A DNA stretch of 7,958 bases from Desulfobacterales bacterium (GTDB lineage Bacteria; Desulfobacterota; Desulfobacteria; Desulfobacterales; JAFDCJ01): assembly GCA_029939875.1 (NCBI GenBank), contig JAOZSC010000100.1, positions 1 through 7,958 on the forward strand, written 5' to 3'. The notes under the pieces were generated by a model. That model was not told where the DNA came from. It did not search any database and worked only from the letters and a program-made list of their open reading frames with translations. The position numbers and the translations under genes were made by a program. Positions 6,971-7,958 of the stretch are shown here, piece by piece. Position 1 is the stretch's first letter, and each line of letters opens with the position of its first letter.

Positions 6971-7045
6971 CGCCACCAAGACACCAAACCACAAAGATAA
7001 ATTACAGCAAATAGTTTTGCTTTGTGTCTTTGGGCCTTTGTGGCA
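6971..7045. repeat. Long imperfect inverted repeat of CACCAAGACACCAA type
   Basis: The left arm (6971-6996) and the reverse complement of the right arm (7020-7045) match at 19 of 26 positions around a 23-nt spacer. The right end of the spacer forms its own perfect hairpin with the start of the right arm: AGCAAA (7006-7011) with TTTGCT (7016-7021). The words CACCAAGACACCAA and CTTTGTGTCTTTGGG are familiar from non-coding dispersed repeats of many environmental bacteria. The element fills much of the 216-bp gap after the RNase gene. I see no convincing separate terminator or promoter in the rest of that gap. Confidence 0.65.
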
Positions 7046-7067
7046 ATTTTTCCGGTTTATCCGGGTT

Positions 7068-7072
7068 GGGAG
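7068..7072 (+). promoter_or_regulatory. Ribosome site fixing the GTG start at 7078
   Basis: GGGAG 5 nt before GTG 7078. It lies just beyond the inverted repeat, while the in-frame upstream GTG at 7024 is inside the right arm of that repeat. Confidence 0.7.
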
Positions 7073-7077
7073 TAGCT

Positions 7078-7485
7078 GTGAGAGTACTGTTTTGGTATTG
7101 CGATCATTTTAACTGGACGCCCGCCATGAAAACCCTTGAAGATGCACCGGCGGCCGTTGCGGCTGAGAATGATTGCTGCGTGGTGGCCTTTGTTCACATC
7201 GAGCCAGCAGATGCCGAATCCGGCAGTTCAGCAGAAACCAAACTGGTTAAAAACGCCAAGTGGCTGGCGCGCAAGTGGGATGTAAAAAGAATTATCCTGC
7301 ATTCTTTCACCCATCTGGGGGAAAACAAGGCACAACCACAGCAGGCCCGGGAATTGCTGCAGCGCTCCCACACGAGATTAACCGATGCCGGATACGAGGT
7401 AACACAAACGCCCTACGGGTATTTTCTGGACCTTGCGATCAAGGCGCCGGGACATCCGCTGGCAAGGGTGTATAAGCAATTTTAA
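7078..7485 (+). CDS. Free-standing threonyl-tRNA synthetase editing-domain protein (tRNA-Thr_ED family)
   Basis: 135-residue cytosolic protein resembling the N-terminal editing domain of archaeal threonyl-tRNA synthetase, a DTD-like fold that removes serine wrongly attached to tRNA-Thr. Matching blocks: start MRVLFWYCDH (1-10), VVAFVHIE (35-42), HSFTHL (75-80), TPYGYF (111-116) and PGHPLAR (124-130). The length is one editing domain with no synthetase attached, so it would act in trans. Aligned from memory to the Pyrococcus abyssi domain, His79 equals His83 and Glu42 equals Glu46, but Phe116, Leu117 and Arg130 stand where Tyr120, Lys121 and Glu134 are described as functional. The substrate may therefore differ, and trans-editing is inference. 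The GTG start has a good GGGAG site, and starting there gives the family N-terminus. It is co-oriented with the RNase gene but 216 bp away across a repeat, so a shared transcript is not obvious. Confidence 0.8.
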   Translation: MRVLFWYCDHFNWTPAMKTLEDAPAAVAAENDCCVVAFVHIEPADAESGSSAETKLVKNAKWLARKWDVKRIILHSFTHLGENKAQPQQARELLQRSHTRLTDAGYEVTQTPYGYFLDLAIKAPGHPLARVYKQF

Positions 7486-7576
7486 ATCCCCCCGGCAAAC
7501 CGTAGGGGCATCCTGACCCTTTCATGCGCTGGTTTCAGACACGCGCCGCTCCCCTCTTTTATTTAGTTTTTCCCCC

Positions 7577-7592
7577 GATAGGTGTATCTATC
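7577..7592. promoter_or_regulatory. Dyad that could be a repressor operator
   Basis: GATAG (7577-7581) and CTATC (7588-7592) are perfect inverted arms; 12 of 16 bases are symmetric overall. It lies just upstream of the TTGACA at 7621, where an operator could sit. TetR-family regulators often control themselves, but nothing here proves binding. Confidence 0.3.
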
Positions 7593-7620
7593 TGATAAGA
7601 TGTATTGTACCTGCCCCATC

Positions 7621-7648
7621 TTGACAACCCACGATACCGTTATAGTTT
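7621..7648 (+). promoter_or_regulatory. Candidate promoter of the TetR gene
   Basis: A perfect -35 TTGACA (7621-7626). The best-spaced -10 is the poor TAGTTT (7643-7648, 16-nt spacer). The better TATAGT (7641-7646) has only a 14-nt spacer. It may be weak or regulator-assisted, or the match may be chance. Confidence 0.35.
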
Positions 7649-7726
7649 AAATCAGAAAATGAATATTTCTCTTGAAAAAATATTGGAAATAAATTATAGG
7701 GTAATGCTGAAAATAAATACTATTCA

Positions 7727-7734
7727 GGGGGGGG
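7727..7734 (+). promoter_or_regulatory. Run of eight G acting as ribosome site of the TetR gene
   Basis: G8 with an A before it, 9 nt before ATG 7744. It is the only purine-rich sequence near the start codon, so it probably serves as the Shine-Dalgarno region. Homopolymer G runs of this length can change by slippage, which would alter the strength or spacing of the site. Confidence 0.5.
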
Positions 7735-7743
7735 CTGGTTATC

Positions 7744-7958
7744 ATGGGAATCCAGGAACGCAAAGAAAGGGAAAAAGAGCGCAGGCGGCAGCAAATTATG
7801 GTGGCCGCCAAAAGGGTGTTTTCTGAAAGAGGCTTTAACAAGGCGACCATGGAAGACATCGCCCAGGAGGCAGAACTCAGCCCGGGCACCCTTTACCTGT
7901 ATTTCAAGAACAAGGAAGAACTGTATGCCTCTTTGTCTTTGAGAATCCTTCAATACCT
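7744..7958 (+). CDS. TetR/AcrR-family transcriptional regulator, N-terminal part (runs off right edge)
   Basis: The first 71 full codons of a DNA-binding repressor. After a charged N-terminus ([18 protein letters not shown]) comes the classic TetR pattern: [20 protein letters not shown] (21-40), then the recognition helix and turn [18 protein letters not shown] (43-60). The ligand-binding C-terminal domain (usually a further 120-150 residues) lies outside the window, so neither the ligand nor the target can be named. The start at 7744 puts the usual 15-20 residues ahead of helix 1. It is the last gene of the plus-strand series and probably its own unit, given the 258-bp gap with promoter-like sequence. 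TetR genes often repress themselves and a neighbour, which here would lie beyond the right edge. The ABC exporter is a less likely target because it is 3 kb away and divergent. Confidence 0.9.
   Translation, partial: MGIQERKEREKERRRQQIMVAAKRVFSERGFNKATMEDIAQEAELSPGTLYLYFKNKEELYASLSLRILQY

Larger units (their letters stand above)
7486..7743. other. Intergenic region upstream of the TetR gene
   Basis: 258 bp without a supported gene. The first 23 bases contain CCCC (7488-7491), CGG (7493-7495), CCG (7500-7502) and GGGG (7505-7508), which can fold into a bulged hairpin but lack a T-run, so termination after the editing-domain gene is doubtful. From about 7560 the sequence turns AT-rich and holds a dyad, a -35-like TTGACA and a G8 run, all likely related to control of the TetR gene. 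Confidence 0.5.

Noticed and set aside
7024..7077. Upstream GTG start for the editing-domain protein
   Set aside because: It lies within the right arm of the inverted repeat and has no ribosome site; GTG 7078 has GGGAG at 5 nt and gives the family N-terminus.
7605..7826. Small plus-strand ORF running into the TetR gene
   Set aside because: It overlaps the TetR coding region in another frame, has no ribosome site, and its codons after the G run are an out-of-frame reading of the real gene. A leader peptide from ATG 7659 also lacks a ribosome site.

Overview
The window reads as an ordinary chromosomal segment of a mesophilic bacterium. The sulfate-reducer-like formate-tetrahydrofolate ligase and the cyanobacterial/plastid-like RNase II-family protein suggest Desulfobacterota (Desulfobacterales-like). 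That placement is inference from protein resemblance, since there is no rRNA or tRNA here. I see no phage, transposase, CRISPR array or RNA gene.

Layout. Minus-strand block, read right to left: a two-gene ABC exporter operon (4588 down to 832; the genes overlap by 11 bp), then after a 221-bp gap the N-terminal 203 residues of formate-tetrahydrofolate ligase (fhs), which runs off the left edge. Plus-strand block: an RNase II/R-family exoribonuclease (4864-6861), a free-standing homologue of the archaeal threonyl-tRNA synthetase editing domain (7078-7485), and the first 71 codons of a TetR/AcrR-type repressor (7744 to the right edge). The two blocks diverge from a 275-bp region at 4589-4863.

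Function. The ABC pair is a textbook asymmetric heterodimer (BmrC/BmrD-, TM287/288-like). The first subunit has a normal LSGGQ but Asp in place of the catalytic Glu. The second has the catalytic Glu but an altered signature, ISSGE. The dimer should therefore have one active and one degenerate ATP site. The plus-strand genes concern RNA decay and, probably, tRNA proofreading. Fhs belongs to one-carbon (reductive acetyl-CoA) metabolism. The genes do not form one obvious pathway.

Points for a second look: (1) the free-standing editing-domain protein keeps the fold motifs and the His, but lacks the Tyr/Lys/Glu side chains described for the archaeal editing site; (2) both divergent genes lack a good ribosome site, and each has a sigma70-like promoter ending exactly 7 nt before the ATG, suggesting leaderless mRNAs; (3) between those promoters lies a compact element with a 2 x 14-bp tandem repeat and competing hairpins; (4) a long imperfect inverted repeat of dispersed-repeat type lies at 6971-7045; (5) a run of eight G sits in the ribosome-binding region of the TetR gene. 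I did not find a clearly new multi-gene system.
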